Source of the DNA: Cardinalis cardinalis
Taxonomy: Eukaryota; Chordata; Aves; Passeriformes; Cardinalidae
DNA: 64,000 nucleotides
Direction of reading: 5' to 3'
NCBI GenBank assembly: GCA_014549065.1
Contig: JACDOX010000009.1
Span: 3,955,310-4,019,309, forward strand
The notes beneath the pieces are model-generated. The model saw only the letters and a list, made by a program, of their open reading frames with translations, made no database searches and was not told the DNA's origin. The first letter of the stretch is position 1; each line of letters begins with the position of its first letter. The translations under genes and the position numbers were made by a program. Shown piece after piece: positions 61,501 through 64,000 of this stretch.

Positions 61501-64000
61501 AGTGTCTATGTTGATTTTTTTATTTCTTTATTTTCTTTTTTTTTCCCTATTTTTTTGGATAAAATATTCTGAATTTTATGGAGAACGCATAAAATATTTT
61601 AATTTAAACTTAGGGCATGACTTAAACTCTTTCTCTAGCCTGTTGACCTTTCGCCCAACCTTTGTAACCAAGTCTTCTACTTTTTGTGTCAGGCTCTGCA
61701 CATATTGGGTGGTGGCAGAGTCAGAGAGATGGGCCAGCTGAGGACAGCACAGCTGTGCTTGCCTTACTGTCCCTTGGAAAGGCTTTTCCCATGAGTTAAC
61801 CCAGAAGAGCAGGCTGTGGGACTAATTGTGTTAAGCCAGCTCAACTCCCATCTCGACTTCATTAGGGATAAAGCTGCTGAAATGGTACAATGGTACTACT
61901 CTCTGTGTCCTGCTGAGATCTGAAAATGTGTGAGGAAAAACCTGTGGTCAAGGTTTCAAAAGCCAGGGGGAGTTCTGATAAATGGCCTGCATTAGTTCAC
62001 TGCAAAGTGAGCCACTGACCAAAGGAATCAGAATGGTCTTTGAACCAGGGAGAGTTTTAAATCAGATCTGCTTGGGATAAGTGAAATCTCAAAATTGTAA
62101 CTTTCTCTATGGTCCTCCCTCTAGAAGAGGGAGCAGAAAATCAGAAGTCCAGCCTTAGAAATATTTCTAAATTGCTAGCAAAGTTGGTGCTTCAGTCCTT
62201 CTACTCACATCTGGGCTTCATACCACATCATCACCAGCCCCTAACAACTTTGCTGCCTTTCTGGTAGGCAGGACCACAGCTTAAGAGAGTAAGAGAGGAT
62301 GGGTTGCTCTTCAGTGCTTTCCATCACTTCTCACACAGATCCCTAAATATTACATAGGTACTTTAGATAGGGATCTTTAATATAGAAAGTAATGAAACCC
62401 TGTTTCTGGAGGGANCACTAAGGCTGAAAAGGAAATGAACTCAAGTGTTTAGAATTAAGTATTTTGTCTGAGTTGTGTTTTTTTNTTAGCATGAGGGAAG
62501 AAGAAATAGAAAACCTGTTTAAACTTTTAGAATGTAAAGCTTAAACAGAAACCTGAATTAGTTGGAATAAACTTAATTTAAAAAATTATGAATAAATGTA
62601 AATACAGTGGAAGCTATAGTTCATGTAAAAAGTACTTGAAGTCTGCTGCATACTTAAAAGCAATTTGTCAAAACATTCAATCTGTGAAAAATGTCATGCT
62701 TATCATTTTACTTGTCCGATGCCACTGTAATAAAATGAAATTATAAGAGGAAAGTTCAGTGATGACACAAAAATTTTCAGTAAGTTTGTTTATATTCAAG
62801 GGCCTATGTTTACAATATGAATTGTATGAATTTCAGGAAGTCTGAGTGACAATTCTGGTAGTGTGGCAGCAGAACTAGTGTAACTTGATTTACTGCTTTT
62901 ACATTTTCTGCCTGCAGGAATACCAGCTCTATCTATGTAGCTCTCAGTGTGGCTTTTAGTGACAAAATAAGCACTAAAATGAATGTGCCCCCCAGGACAG
63001 TGTTGTTCCATATGTTGTGTTGAAGAACACTTCAAGGCACATCCACCTTTACATTTCAACTGTCTTTGGTGCCCCTTTGAACACGACATCTCTGGGAGCA
63101 TGTTCATTCCATTTGTAGCTTCTAAACTGCTTTCCTGAAGCCCCTCCATGTGTGTGGCAGCATGCATGATGATCCTGTTATTAATTCTGTAAGTAGCATG
63201 GCTTGTTGAGGCAGTACCAGTATGACCTTATCATGGGTTCTGTCTACTGGATATTATACAGACACTTCCCTGATGTAGCCACTAGTTTGATTCTGTTTCT
63301 AGTGCTCATGGAAGAGTATCCATAGAAAGTAGGAATTGGGTGAAAGATAAGAATGTCATGCATTCCTTGGCAGATTGAGAAAATTATAGGTGAANGGATT
63401 TTTGGGTATATCCTTTATTTTTTGTCCTTTAAGAGGCAAGAATAAAAATGCATGTGCTTTGTCCTTTTTGTGCCACTGCACAAATTAGAATTGAAATGTA
63501 CTTCAATTAGAAGTTTTTCTAGTAATTTAAATGAGTAAATAGAAACTTACATTTTTGACTTACCTCTATCAGCAAGGTTGTCCATGCTATTANGTAAATT
63601 CAACACAGGTCACTAAGTGATTTTCTGGTTGAATAAGATGAGCTTATGCCATATTTATTTAAGCACAAAGGGAAGAATTGATATTAGAGGCCCAATATTA
63701 AGGGCTAAAATGAATGAACTAAAAATAATCTTCTGGCAATGTGGAATTATTTAGTGTATTTTGTTGCATAACAAGGGCTGTAATTTTTGATGTTGCCAAA
63801 ATATACAAAATCTTAAGTCCTTATTAGGGAGTCACAGTNATCCTACTAGCCAAAATCTTTAATGTAAAACAAAAAACCTGTGAGTTCAAGGTACATTAGA
63901 AACTGGCAAAATAATCTAAAATACTGAAGTCAATTCTAAATAAACTGTTTTGCCTAGGAAAATTTTATCAAAAGTAGGTGTTTTCAGTGGAATCTCAAAT

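Larger units (their letters stand above)
25876..64000 (+). other. ZNF804B: ZNF804B intron 1, 5' part
   Basis: No reading frame after 25876 contains the exon 2 peptide (DFAEKE-like, then the ANFYCELCDKQY finger region). The intron therefore continues beyond the window. In mammals intron 1 of this gene is very large, which agrees. The stretch holds LTRs, CR1 pieces and simple repeats listed separately. Apart from those, 26800-31500, 32900-39000, 40570-44640, 45370-48700, 49290-52480, 52851-54645, 55761-58300 and 58520-64000 show no gene I can support. Nested genes cannot be fully excluded by eye. Confidence 0.8.

Noticed and set aside
25876..64000. Search for ZNF804B exon 2 (finger-containing region)
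   Set aside because: No frame with the conserved DFAEKE or CELCDKQY-type peptide was found, so exon 2 is taken to lie beyond the window.
1..64000. CRISPR arrays, bacterial operons, tRNA or rRNA genes
   Set aside because: No regularly spaced repeats, cloverleaf box A/B sequences or rRNA motifs were seen. The sequence is vertebrate nuclear DNA.

Overview
The window looks like avian nuclear DNA, probably from a songbird. The evidence is the AT-rich, gene-poor sequence, several CR1 LINE pieces, and LTRs that resemble bird endogenous-retrovirus LTRs (one resembles a songbird family). I recognised these from memory, not from a search. No bacterial or viral gene organisation is present. Single N bases are scattered throughout, roughly one every few hundred bases, and they are denser inside repeats.

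The one coding gene I can support is the first coding exon of ZNF804B, on the + strand at 25768-25875. It lies inside a strong CpG island at about 24740-26800. The exon encodes 36 residues and ends at a GT donor exactly where vertebrate ZNF804B first exons end. I could not find exon 2, which begins the region leading to the C2H2 finger. The remaining 38 kb is therefore best read as the start of the very long intron 1. The first 24.7 kb is upstream flank; in mammals the upstream neighbour is STEAP4, but none of it is visible here.

Layout: 1-24740 is flanking DNA with an internally deleted CR1 (2390-3640), a minus-strand ERV LTR (7605-8197), minus-strand CR1 pieces (11249-11341, 14030-14350, possibly 15060-15185), a candidate CTCF site (12008-12022) and a 160-bp-period tandem duplication (19944-20196). 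24740-26800 is the CpG-island promoter, with a candidate uORF and exon 1. 25876-64000 is intron 1, with three sense-oriented LTRs (39030-39654, 48712-49281, 54646-55760), CR1 3' ends (45170-45365, 52485-52705), an internal CR1 piece (58300-58520) and a MIR-like fossil SINE (44650-44830). It also holds a perfect 48-bp palindrome (32821-32868), a 56-bp hairpin (40511-40566), a pure (ATTCT)29 array (52706-52850) and several short direct duplications.

I found no undescribed multi-gene system. The best leads are structural DNA features (palindromes, the ATTCT array), the promoter and uORF layout, and the sense-oriented LTRs that could affect ZNF804B transcription.
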